Shown: one piece after another, positions 24,487 to 36,065 of the stretch
Layout: each line of letters starts with the position of its first letter
Position numbering within the stretch: the stretch's first letter is position 1
Assembly (NCBI GenBank): GCA_003864495.1
Contig: ML133408.1
Location: 1,104,185 to 1,168,184 of the forward strand
Length of the DNA: 64,000 nucleotides
Direction: 5' to 3'
DNA from: Nemopilema nomurai
Lineage: Eukaryota; Cnidaria; Scyphozoa; Rhizostomeae; Rhizostomatidae
Notes under the pieces: model-generated
The model's database searches: none
What the model was told of the DNA's origin: nothing
Seen by the model: the letters and a program-made list of their open reading frames with translations, nothing else
Translations under genes and position numbers: made by a program

Positions 24487-27400
24487 GACTTTGACCTCAC
24501 CAATGCAAGCCCGTTAATCGTGACACAGCATAACAGTGCATGCCGTTGTCATCCTCTACAGAAACCAAATTTGTTTCCAAAATCAAACTTAAATGCTCTC
24601 TATACTGTTAAATATTCAGTAGAAGTCAACGAAGCCAGCCTTAGCTACGCCTTGGAGAACATCTGCAAGAATTATGAATTCTCTTATTTCCCCAGTAATG
24701 GATGTCTGCAGTGCACACATTTTGATGGGTACGCGTCGCACATTATGGTGTAAGGTAAGCGTAGAATCAATCGGCGTATACAATTGCTGCCGTTTTTAAG
24801 CCTTGGGGAATGAGTATTTGTCTTGATACTCATTGTCGAATAGACATGTTTTGTACAAAAACAAACGAATCAAATACCCCTTCAGCTTATACTACAAGGG
24901 TGGATAAGTGAAGTTCGAACTGTCAGTTTAGAAAAATCGTTCTAATATGTATGAAAGTTAAGAGGACCGGTTTTATTAAATGGAATCTGCTAAGGAACCC
25001 ATGGCATTGCGCCACCCATAAATACGAATGTGTGTACATTGGCTCTTTGACCCTGCAGTATCTGCAACTTCACCTGTCAACTATCACACAGACTAAACTC
25101 CAACGCTTGACATGCCTGAAAAAGACAAAACAAACCTCTCTTTGCAGGAAAACGTTCTTCGATGCCGAATCCTCCGTCTTTGCTCAATCAGGAGAGGTGA
25201 AGCCTAGATGCAATTTCCATGAATCTCCTGCAACTATCTCTTGAATACGTGCTAACACATAGAGCCACCCTTTCTTGCGGACCTATTCAGAGTGATCAGC
25301 TGATAACTGCTCTGCCAAAGCCTGCAGTATAATGAATTGCACAGCTGTTTTCAAGACAAAATGAAAACAGAACGATTCACCAAGGCGCGGTCTGGCAGAT
25401 GGTGGTAGGCAGAAATGAAGATGTCACCAATCTCAATAACAGCTCCTGCCAACCAACAAAAGCTGATCCGATTCTTGCAGATCAAATTCCATTGTTAGGC
25501 TTGCTAGCATTCACAATAGGAAAGTGTTTCTCCTCCGGCAGATTCCACTGAAAACGAAACACTCTTTCACCTCCAGTCAACTTAAATTGCCTCGGAGTCT
25601 TATTTAACACTTAATAACAAGCGCAAAGGCAATTGCATCAGGGAGAGGAAGTATCCGAAAAGAAAATGAACCTTTCTCCAACTCGACAGGAACTTATGGC
25701 AATCATTTCTTGCAAACCTAATAAAATATAAGATAATCAGAATCATCACTTTTCCCTATGTGTTTTTAAATTGTGGCTTCACAATGTATACATGCCTTCT
25801 TTTGCAAGACATGTGTTCATAAAAGACTTTCTTTCCATCTTAAAATAGCAGTATGAATGTTAGAACTATTATAGCTACAGTTGCGTCTATCGATGCAAAA
25901 AATCAAGCCTCTTATTCGAAGCATTTTCCACATTCCAAAAAAGAACTTAAGCTAAAATTAGAATGAAATTACTTTCTGCCTTGTACCTTCCTCGTACCAG
26001 TATTTCAGCGGTAAAAACATCATGTTTTTGTAAACCAAGCATTCAGGAACGTTTCTCAGAAATGAAGAATGTAGAGGGAGGGTCAAAATATTCTATTTTG
26101 GGTCATAGCGTCCTAAAAACCCTGCATATTCTGCAAAAGAAACTCTTTTTCAGTGAGAAAAATGTTGGTTAATGGCACCAGGAAAATGGCAAAATGCTCA
26201 CTGCTCAAGTAGGCAAAAATGACTGTATTTCCCCGAAAGTGCTTTTAGAGACATCGCCCCTTCTTTACCACTTATCTTGCTTGTTAAAGCATTTTTGCAA
26301 CCAGGGTTTTGTGAGTGTTTTGGCTGCAGGCAGTTATCCGTTGGAGACGCAATGCACGTTCTATTTGAAAACAGTACTAATCATTTAAGCAGGCGACAGA
26401 TATGCAAAACATGGCAAAGGCAACTTGGCTGTGATGAACACATGGCAGTTCTTGGAAATAGCATTAGTTTCCATAGGTGCGACGGGAACCCTTAATGCCA
26501 GATGCAATTTTCTAGGTGCTATTTTTGCTTGCCAGCCTTAGGAAACAAATTAACTTGCCTCTAGGATGATAACACTAATCCAATGTTTTCGTGCGTTGAA
26601 AAGCCTAATGCTTGAAGCACCTGTCACCATAGACATTAATTATCTGTTAAAAAACAATTTCTGAGCTGAGTCGGACCAGTCCTCGTTGCATTGGCTGTGT
26701 TACCATGCATCGTCTCCTGATTTCTACCATGACAGCACTTTGATTTATGGAAGGGATAAATTTGCACTCCAATTACCACTGGTAGGCATACCAGCTTTAC
26801 AAATGTATCCCGTGAAATGACAAACATGTAAGATCGAAAAAATGATTACGCTAGAATAACTTTTCTTCAAATTCATTTGTCTTCAGCAGCGAAGCTCTTT
26901 GTATTCAACTTCCTCATTACAAAATCGTCTTCTTTCCAAAGTGGAAATATCCCCTTAACTTTTATCAAAAGGATTTCATCCAAAAGGATTTCTTTCAGAA
27001 ATCAATTCCTGCAAAATCCTACTCTCACTTATTATGACAGCAAAAATAGCACTCTAAACTGCATAATTTTGCATGGGAGATTATATCCTTATGTTTCGTT
27101 TATTTTGCCAAGTTTGCTGAACATAGAACATCTTGTTATGAGAACTGGAGCCTCTTGCCCTAAGACTAAAAGCATTTGTCAAGAATGAATATTTGCATTC
27201 GGCATGGAGAAGATACTTAATCAGTTAAAATGCTTGAAGTAAGAAGACTAGCAAAAATAGATGCCAGGACATTCTAATTGTGTGAAAATTATCCCAATGG
27301 TGCAAATCAAATCGTTTTGCCTAGCTAAATGCAAATCGTAAGCCCAACTCAATGAAAAACGCAGCGTATGTGTGTGTCTACAAACTCTTTCATCTTCACT

Positions 27401-29330
27401 CATCAGTGTAAGCCTATGAATTATTCAGACTAAAACCAATTTTCATTGTTTATTCAAAACATAGCGGTGTGTTTTCTCCAACGATCTATTTGGTTGTCAA
27501 CAAAGGGAATAGAAAGGCTCCCATCTGGTGCAAACAGGGCAGGCGAGCTATTAACAAAAAATGACTAGTTATTTCAAATGGAAGCAGGCTTAATTGTTCT
27601 TCTCGTTTTCAAGAATTTATCTTAGACTTACTAATAAAAACCCATTTTTCTTTACACTGATTAGGAAATTGTCATGATGTCATGTTGCCGACAGAAAACA
27701 AATTGTTTGCATTGTAGAATTCTGAAAGCTTTCAGCTTCGATCATTATGAATGTCATTGCAAAATATTTTTGAACAGATTTTCAAAACATGATTCTCGAA
27801 ATCCACTCAAATGTTTCTAGAGTGGAATCACGAGAAATTCTTGCATATGATCAGACCCAAGGCTGTGAACTTCGTGCTCAATCATAAAGCGTTCAAAATA
27901 ATCTCGAAAAACAAAAATTAGACGCATTTAAAACGAATAGAAATTCAACAGTTGTTTGGTTAAGGTCAACTGCAGCGTGGTCTCTGAAGTTCCACAGCTG
28001 CATAGATGGATGAAACTGCAAGGTTATTCGATGGCGTTTTTGTACCTTCGATTTTAAGGAAAGGAAAGGCTTGCGTTATACGAGGAATGAGGAACGGAGA
28101 AGTCTTCCAACTGTTTTGCCATTTTTGAAAGCATCCCTTTGCGTCATGTAAATAACATCGAGTACTAGCACTGTGTTCATCGTTTGTGTCATTCAATTTT
28201 GTAGTTCGTCACAAAATATTTGGCATCTACTTCTGAATTTAGAAATAATGCTTGCATCCAAATCTTTGCTTGTCTTGACAGCCAAACATAATCTGATTCA
28301 TTTCCGACTTGCAAATAATGTTGGTATTAATAAGGTTTGGTAAATCATAAATATATAAAGCAATGATGAACAAAAAATCCTAAAGATTCATGATGCACAT
28401 TAAGGTCTGTTCTAACGGAGACGCTGTTTTTCAAGGCGCCTTTCTTGGGCCTATGCTATTCAATTGTTGAGAATACAGTCACATACTGCGTGTTTGTTGA
28501 TAAAATGCTGGTGGGCTGTAGAAAGACCCGAAGGCGAAAACAGGCACACAGTAGAGTCACAAAAATACAAAATACATATCACTACATATATTGCTTTCGA
28601 TTTTGAGCCTGTTGGTAATTTGACTAGTTCTAGATTAGTTGGTAAAAGTTCTAGATTAGTGGTTTATTCATTCATCGCTGGCCTCTCAACTCAACCTGGT
28701 CACTACCTCGAGTATCTCTGAGTCGATATTTTAATTAAGATTTCTCCCCCGAGTCACCTTTACTTCACGTAGCAATTACTCTTTATCAGAATGGCAATTG
28801 TCCAGAGGGAACAACTTTGGGGATGGATGCCAAATGATTTTTTATCACAATTGCATATCGCCAGTTATACTTCACGGTTATACTTCCCCCTACAAGTATT
28901 TGTTTAGCTCTTGGTCGGACTACTGCGAATATAATCTGACTAAGGCAGCTTTTCCCCTCATTTGGCAAATTGAAATTATAATAGCTACAAGTAAGATAAA
29001 ATAAGAGAACTTGCTAGAAGAAGTCGCGTATCCCTTGAAGGAGGCCCCCAAAACTACGATAAATTGAATGCATCGGGCACAAGGGTACTAGAATCAGACT
29101 GATGATGGGCGCGACGGAGATAAAAGCTAGAAGAGCACAATCAGCAAATAGGACTTACCTCTTCTACGAGAAAGACAATGTTTGGTCCAATAAGCAGTGC
29201 CTAAATCGACCAATATGCTCCAGCTACGTCTGGTACCAGCTCTGAGCCAAGAAGTAGCAAGCGGGCCACTTAGGTCACTGCTGACCACTTCCGTCTCCGC
29301 AGGGGATCCATTGTCTAGTTACAGGGCTGA

Positions 29331-29451
29331 GTTACACGACGCCGGATTGGGTTCACTTCGGATTGGGTTCACTTCGGATTGCTTTCCTTTTCGGATTGCT
29401 GTTCTCTTCAGATATGGGCTCATTTACACGTTTCATTCCTTCTCGTGTAAT
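29331..29451. mobile_element. MITE-like element with TTACACGA inverted ends (copy A)
   Basis: TTACACGA (29332-29339) and its inverse TCGTGTAA (29443-29450) bound about 120 bp with no coding frame. The interior has GGGTTCACTTCGGAT, the reverse complement of a motif inside the element at 44634-44707, so both are probably one family. No transposase is visible and target-site duplications are not clear. Confidence 0.45.
29343..29408. repeat. 16-17-bp tandem repeat, four copies
   Basis: Two identical units of CGGATTGGGTTCACTT are followed by two diverged 17-bp units starting CGGATTGCT. The array lies inside MITE-like copy A and looks like local expansion of its interior. Confidence 0.8.
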
Positions 29452-30298
29452 CACTGAATCTGAAGAAATTTTGACTCCGAAGCCTCGTACCAGATCACGT
29501 TGAGGCTGACTGAGCAAAAAAAGGGGAACATAAAATTGAAAATCAAAATTTTGCTAGCGGGTTTTACCACTTTATTGCAGCAGAACAGCATGTTATTTTA
29601 GCTCATTACTCACAGTTTTTATCTCTAGCGACGTTTGCAGGGCCCACCAAAATGAATTCCTGCAATTTCAATGTTTTACGTTCTTTTAGAGTTTGCTGTC
29701 ACATAAAACTTTGCCCCAACCCTATCAGCTGAAAAAGGTTCTACTGTGATTTGGCCAGTTAGCAGAGTTCAACTCTGTTTGAAATCGATAGATACTCGAT
29801 AAGAGCCGTGCTGGATATTCTAGTTATCATAGCGACTACCCTTGATACCAAATTATCCTTGATTATAAGCGCGTAAGCCTCGCTTTCCTACAGAGCTTCA
29901 CCTCGTCTGAATGTAGATTGAGTTGATAGTTAAATTATAACAGGATGTGTTGTTTGTCTTGCCAGTCAATACACCTTGGTTTACTCTCATGAGCGGGTGA
30001 ATTATGGGCAAATGAGATAATTCATTGGTAAATGGAGTTCATTGCTATTCAAACAGTTGTTCCTTTTCAACTAATAAAAAGCAATAATTCGACTTCGTTC
30101 AGACGACCTTCAAGCTGTTTGGTTGGGACTTTCCAGGGTTCGTTCCGTGAACAGTAGATACGACTTGAAGTAAAAACTCTACATGATAATACCACTTAGC
30201 TGTGTTAAAAATAATTTGTTATTGTCAAGTTGCAGGTTTATAAAAATTTCAAGAATATATTGCAAAACGCAGATAAAATGGCAAGAAAATTGGGGGTA

Positions 30299-33200
30299 CT
30301 AAAACGTCTGAAATGCTGCTCGCTTGTTTTTGAAAGCTTCCTGTCGATTCTTCTTGTCCTCTGCCTGCTTTTTCTTCTCTTCTTGCTCCAGCCTCATTTC
30401 CATTTCGAATTTACTGCCAGCTTGCGCCTGCATCATTTTGGCTTCGAAGAAATCTTTCGCTCCTTTCACTCCGGTTTCGTCAACGTCAATTTCTGTCAAC
30501 CGCGCCAATTCGCAGAGACCCGAGCCGACCTCGAGAAGTCCCTCCGCCGCTTTACGGAAAATTAGAAGAAACTGCAAAGGAAATGATGCAGATAAGAACA
30601 GGGGGACATCCTGGCACTATAATGAGGTAGATATCCTTGATCTTACAGCTTCTAGAGGAAAATTAATACTCAATAGAATTATGATTGACCTTCGGAACAT
30701 GGAATGGGAGCAGTTTTCTATTTGAGAAATTTTACGAAAAATACTGGCTACCATTTTATTTTCTTTGGCAAGCTTGGTAAGCTCTACGTTTCAGCTGGGA
30801 GTTTTGAAGTCATCAATCTAAAATCCCATTCTATGTATATAGAGTTCCGTCTTTTTACTTCGACTCCTCCGAAGATGGGTGAAATGGAAGCTGATTGGCT
30901 GTCTAGTGGCCAATCATGTGCTCTTCTCATAACCCTCTAGTGCTTATTGTTATTTTCAGGCGTTTGCATACAGGAGTAAAGCAAGTATGTTTGAGTTATT
31001 ATTCCGCTTTTACTTGCTTTAGACAAAAAAATTGACTCATGGATTGCAAAGATCACAATGGATTTACGGTGGATAGGAGGGAATCGGTGGCCTGTAAGCC
31101 AAGTAGATCCTGATGACCCCAAAAGCGAACCAGGTCCCTGTCTAGAGATACCCGGTTCTTGCATCTTTCTATACTTGTTCTTGGCCCGTATCTGAGAAAA
31201 CGGCTTGCCAAATAATTCTAGAATTCTCGTTTAGTATACTTCTACGGTCTTCATATTCAAAGACATTTACTAATCCACATCTGTGGGTGGATTCGAAAAA
31301 TCCTTCCCTCATTTCATTGAGCCACTTAGCTAAGGGAGATAATCTTTGGATTTCGAGGCTTTCAACCTAAGACAGCAGTATGTGCCAACCATTTCTGTTT
31401 AGAAATGAATTCCCTATTCATGTATTACTTCAAATTATAAGATTATACTATTCGACAAAAGGAGTCTGACACATTTCCGCTTCCTGCCTGGGTGGTACAT
31501 GGGGTTTTGATAGAGAATGGTGCATGAACTTTAAAACAAATTTGTTTGTGTTCATTACAAACACATTTGAATTTTGAACTTAAACAAATTTGTTTGTGTT
31601 CATTACAAACACATATAAGAAAAGAATGAATACTATTGTGGAAGGAAAAGGATCAAAAGGAAATGTCTCAACAATTTGCCACAATTTCAAATTTTTCCGC
31701 CTTAGAAAGAGACTTATCATCTAATAGTGGCTGTCTTTTTGCCTGAAAGAGGTCATATCTTAAAGCGAGATCACACCCTATTGTATGGAAGCACACCACC
31801 TCTGGATATTCTTTTATTACATTAGTTTCTCAAGCTGATGTTCCATTTACAAACATGATGGCCTTTGATTAAACCCCAACTTACAAAAATGCTTGCTTCA
31901 TTTAGCAATGTCAAAACTGAATCATCAAAGTGCTCTCCTAAGTATAGATATACATTACATATCTATATTAAAATTTTTATTAAAACATAACATATCACTT
32001 AATATCATCAAATTATATAATATTACTATACTAAATTATACATAGTACAATATATGTGGCTCTCATTGGAACACTGACATACCTCTCTGAAAGAGATTTT
32101 TCCATCTTGATCCTCATCCACTTCCTTGATCATATTCTTAAGTCCAATGTAAGTCTGTGGAGCTCCAATTTTTTCCATCATAACTTGTAATTCCTTCTGG
32201 TCTATGAATTTATCACCACCAGTGTCATAGCTATGGAGGTGATTTTTTAATTTTAATGAAAATAAGACTGAGGGAGAAGACAGGGATGCCTTTATAATTA
32301 ATGACATTTGGTAGGCCTGGAACAGGTAATGCTAATAAAGAGAAACCAAATCACCCCAGAGCATTGATGGTCTAATAACTGGCAAAGGGAACATTTGAAA
32401 ATATATTTTTAACTAGATAAAACTAAGAAAAATAGATAATAGGACAAACTTTGAATCCTATGACAGAAATGATTTATAGCTTAATAGCTAAAGCTCTTCT
32501 CAATTAGATCTTATATGAGTGTTGCTTGAGGCTAAATACATGGTTAAATCCTATAGAAACATTGCTCTTTGAAGAGTGTCTGTTTTCAGGGTGTGTCACT
32601 AAAAAAGATTTAACAATAGCCCGCAGTTACATTAGTCACAAACACAGTAGGGCTTCAGACTGCATGAGGGTGCTAGAAAAGTGCTATAGAAAACATCAAT
32701 CATTCTTTGTTGGGGGAAAATCTCACAAAAACCCATCATATTCGGAAATATATCAAAAAACATCACAAGCCAAGCTACAATTTTGCAAGAAATTGTGAAA
32801 AGTTTCGAAAAAGATGGGCTGGTACCCCTAACTTCAATGCATGTAAAAATATCAAAATGAAATTTTTGATTAGTATTTTATTGGAAACAAGGCTCATGAG
32901 TCAGCCATAGAAGAATAAAATATCAAAAAAGTGTTTGGATATTTTATATTTGTCACAAGTGCTTATTCTTTTTGGTCATTTAAGATAGCATATTTTGAAA
33001 GTAAAAGACATGTGACCAGAAAAGAGCAAGGGGTCCTATACACATTTTGGAGTAGTACAAAGTTCACGATTTGAATTTCCTCAAGCAAAATTTTATTCTA
33101 CTTTTAAAATGTTCATTCAATTGCTTTATTCCTAGATCCATAGAATTTACAAATAAATACTCATTACAGTCAACATAAACATAGAAATCTTGCAACCTAA

Positions 33201-34030
33201 AGCTCATGATCTCATTTGTAGCAACAGCAGAATTGATAGTGGCTTTATGTAAAAAAATTCAATTATAACCTCGAAGGTGTATTTAATAAACAAGTTGTAA
33301 TTCCTCAATCGGAATACTAAAGAAGTCAGACATATTGTTTATTTAAGAAATAAGAGGAAAAAACATAGAATAATCTTTGTGTGCATTGGATCAACACAGT
33401 CTTGCCTACCCAACAATACATTTGTTGGATCATTCACGACAACCGTCGTTGCCCTTTTAGCGGAGAACACCTTACTTCTCTGAAAGGGAACACTTTCTCT
33501 AACCATTAGTTTGGTTAGCTAATCACAACAATCAGCCCACGATGAATGGCGAGCGGTTTACACACAAAGTGCACTGTTTGCCTGTGATACATTCTTTTAC
33601 AACTGTGCAGCAATACTCAAAATTATTTGGGTAAACAGTCGTGAAAGCTGTGTAAACAATGTCTGTGCTTTGCCATTCAAAGAGGCTCAGGGGAAATACT
33701 CTTACGATGGCCTTTTTGGAACTACTTTGACAAAATACAGGACGGTCCATGTAAAGTTTGTAGTTAATTTCAAGGTCACATTGGAGAGGCACGAATCGAT
33801 GGATCACTTTATAAACATCCCACCAGATTTTTTACAACGCTTGCATCTGATGCATTTCTGCGTATTGAAAATTTTACTCACGTATTGAAAATTTTTTCGT
33901 AGTCCATAATTTGCTTCCGTGTGAATTCCTGGAACTCCGTAAACACGTTGGATACCTTCCTCATCTTTTTCTCTCCAACTCCTTCATTAAGGGCATTGCG
34001 ATGAGCAAGTTTTTCGGCTAATTCTGACAT
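30299..34030 (-). CDS. EFHD2: EF-hand domain protein EFhd2/EFhd1 (swiprosin) homologue, complete
   Basis: Three minus-strand exons, 34030-33882, 32230-32083 and 30571-30299, join in phase to give 189 aa. The order matches swiprosins: a short N-terminus (MSELAEKL), FTEFQEFTRKQI, EF-hand 1 loop DTGGDKFIDQKE (residues 52-63), the linker GAPQTYIGLKNMIKEV, EF-hand 2 loop DEDQDGKISFRE (88-99), then FLLIFRKAAEG, a conserved helix and a charged C-terminal coiled coil (about 140-189). All calcium-ligand positions in both loops are filled. Swiprosins are cytosolic calcium-responsive actin regulators; EFhd1 is mitochondrial in vertebrates. The protein is about 50 residues shorter than human EFHD2 because the low-complexity N-terminus is missing. 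Orthology to EFHD1 versus EFHD2 cannot be decided; it probably predates that split. The start is the ATG aligning with the family; the open frame upstream lacks an ATG. Confidence 0.94.
31534..31614. repeat. 33-bp direct duplication with internal hairpin in an EFHD2 intron
   Basis: Two identical 33-bp copies (31534-31566 and 31582-31614) begin AAACAAATTTGTTTGTG. Each contains GTTTGT and ACAAAC separated by seven bases, able to form a hairpin, plus the palindrome ACAAATTTGT. Confidence 0.85.
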
Positions 34031-34141
34031 CTTGGCTAAATGAACCTTGAGCTGGGTATCCGACAAATGCGTGCAAACAGCGTCTTTTCCATGAGCCTTT
34101 TGCTTATCTCGCACTCCCACCGCGTTTTCCCGCAGGGCCCG
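34031..34141 (-). other. EFHD2 5' UTR part of first coding exon
   Basis: On the minus strand a good acceptor (TCTGCGTCTGTTCAG) ends at 34142, so this is probably the 5' UTR of an internal exon with a separate upstream non-coding exon. The frame is open through it but has no ATG before 34030. Confidence 0.4.
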
Positions 34142-34824
34142 CTGAACAGACGCAGAGATTGTTCAAAAGCATATTGTTCTCGCAGAAGTAATTATAAGGA
34201 AATTTCACAGCACAAAACAGAAAATCGTGATCGAACTGTTATTTATTTTGCAGATAATTCCTAATCACTTCTTAATCTGTTCCTATAATTCCCCATGACT
34301 ATTTTGATATCAACTTGCTTGTGTTGGAAAGACCGTTGTGAGAGGAAAAAGCTAAAATTCGTATTTGAAATTTGCAAACATTTATGTTCAAGGTTGGCAA
34401 CTGAAATACATCTGGCCCTGCGCAGAAAGGGAACTAAAAGACAAGAAGTTAACTTGCTGAAGCTTTGGTCAAAAATGAAATCTTATATACATGTCTGCTA
34501 AAACGCAAGTAAAAATGTTAAAATTTGAATAAATTCCAACGACTGCTTTCAAGTTCTACTATGAAAAACATCGCACTCATCTTGAATAAGCCTTATTTCT
34601 TTCTGCTTGACTTGATATCTTTAACTTTTTCAAATAATATCTAGTTAATTTTGCTCTTTAAAACCATTTTCACAATAGTTACTCGTTGTCCTTAACATCC
34701 TATACCTAACTGTTTAACAGCTTCAAGTACTATATACTCGATTCAACTGATTAATATGGCATGTGTCAAGGCCTAATTTATACATTTGCTAGTTAACTTT
34801 CGGTTGAATTTCAATCTGGCAAAT

Positions 34825-36065
34825 TCAAAATGGACACGTTCTGGTGCTCCTTGGCGAAGGGGACCGACTTTGTGAAATGGGATTCACATCTGTTGCTGAT
34901 ACAGCTTCCAGAATCGACAAATGCTCCAGCAAATGTTCTGGCGTTTTCTCCAACATTCTTACAAGAATGGCAACTTTAGTCTCCTTTTGAAGAGAATCGA
35001 AGTCTGTGTATCGTGTTATTTTTGGTATGGCTGCTGCCTGGCAAATCGCCGCCATCTTTAAATTCTCCAAGCTGTACTTTTCTGCTATTTTCAGTAGATC
35101 AATCGGATGCACGTCTGCTGCATTTGACAGCACAACCTCACATCTTGCCACAATTTTGGGGCAGTCAAGCTTATGGGCCAGTCTCAGGACATCGAGGACT
35201 TCAATATCTGAAAGACATAAATCATACAATGTCAAGAAATGGGCTGAAAAATTGAATTCGATTAATACACTCTTGGAATTGAAAAAAATGATACTTCGTG
35301 TATTGGGCATGAATTCTAGAGTCTCTGTCACTATATCTAATAGACAATGCCAATAGATGGACTGGGAAAACTGAATTAAGTTAATCAACCTTTGGAATCA
35401 AGAAAAATTATTTTGGCCTATATTTAGGCTTCAATTCTTTAGGCTTATAGTCACATACGAGTGTCTGGAAAGCCGTGCTCACGTGTATTGCTGCAAAGTG
35501 CTTCAGTAAACACAGGCACCTGTTATCAGAATTCGATCCAGAAAGCAGAGCAAGGATTAGTAAAACAATACTGACCTGGGACTTCAAGGTGTTGATCATG
35601 GAAGTACCGCAAAATGTCTTCCATATCGTGAGAATTCACACCTTTAACAGTCAAAATTTTAAAGGTATCGTCATCTATCAATATCGTATTGGTAAGGACG
35701 TCTTTGAAAAAGCCAGAATTCTCCCACAAAGTCATCCTTTTTACTGGAAAAAGCGATCCTTCTACTTCAAGAATCAAATCCGCTTCGCCAGTCGACCAAG
35801 GGCAATCTTCAATCACTACTTCTTTTGAAAGCTCCATTTCAGGATCGCAAATCACATCGTCCAAAGATGGTGAAACAAAAATTCCAGAGTCGATGCTTCC
35901 CGAAGAAGACAGCAGTCGCCTTGTCCGCTTCGGTTTTAAGCCGTCATCATGGGCTTGTCCGCCCGGTTCGAATTCTGCTCTGGAATCAACCGAGCACCGA
36001 CTTTCGTGACCCTTAAAACTCAAAACATCAATGCTATTCATAACGATTTCGAAATCAAGATCCAT
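34825..36065 (-). CDS. BTB/POZ domain protein, 290 aa
   Basis: Two exons, 36065-35576 and 35207-34825, joined by donor GTCAGT and acceptor GTCTTTCAG with matching phase. The first 90 residues are Ser/Asp/Arg-rich and likely disordered. A BTB fold follows from about residue 91 (ADLILEVEGSLFPVKRMTL, then SGFFKDVL), and the late BTB helices are in exon 2 (VLDVLRLAHKLDCPKIV, EKYSLENLKMAAI). BTB proteins dimerise and often link substrates to cullin-3 ligases. No MATH, kelch, zinc finger or channel region is present and the C-terminus ends in a short Ser/Arg tail, so the subfamily is uncertain. The start is the first ATG in the frame; a second in-frame ATG lies eight codons later. It lies upstream of EFHD2 on the same strand, about 0.8 kb apart. 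Confidence 0.85.

Larger units (their letters stand above)
14854..30298. other. 15-kb intergenic region without a supportable gene
   Basis: Only short, isolated frames occur (the longest are 117 aa at 17043-17396 and 107 aa at 24430-24753), without family motifs or matched exon partners. It probably holds the SLC5A7 promoter and any non-coding first exon near its left end, and the EFHD2 3' UTR at its right end (minus-strand AATAAA at 29571-29576). A 12-bp repeat and one MITE-like element are listed separately. I see no transposon protein. Confidence 0.5.

Noticed and set aside
24430..24753. Frame with repeated Asp-Asp-Cys units
   Set aside because: The repeats come from a 12-bp tandem duplication; the rest of the frame shows no family or splice evidence.
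32026..32307. Full-length minus-strand frame around the EF-hand exon as an independent small gene
   Set aside because: Only 32083-32230 is exon; both ends have splice sites in phase with the other EFHD2 exons.
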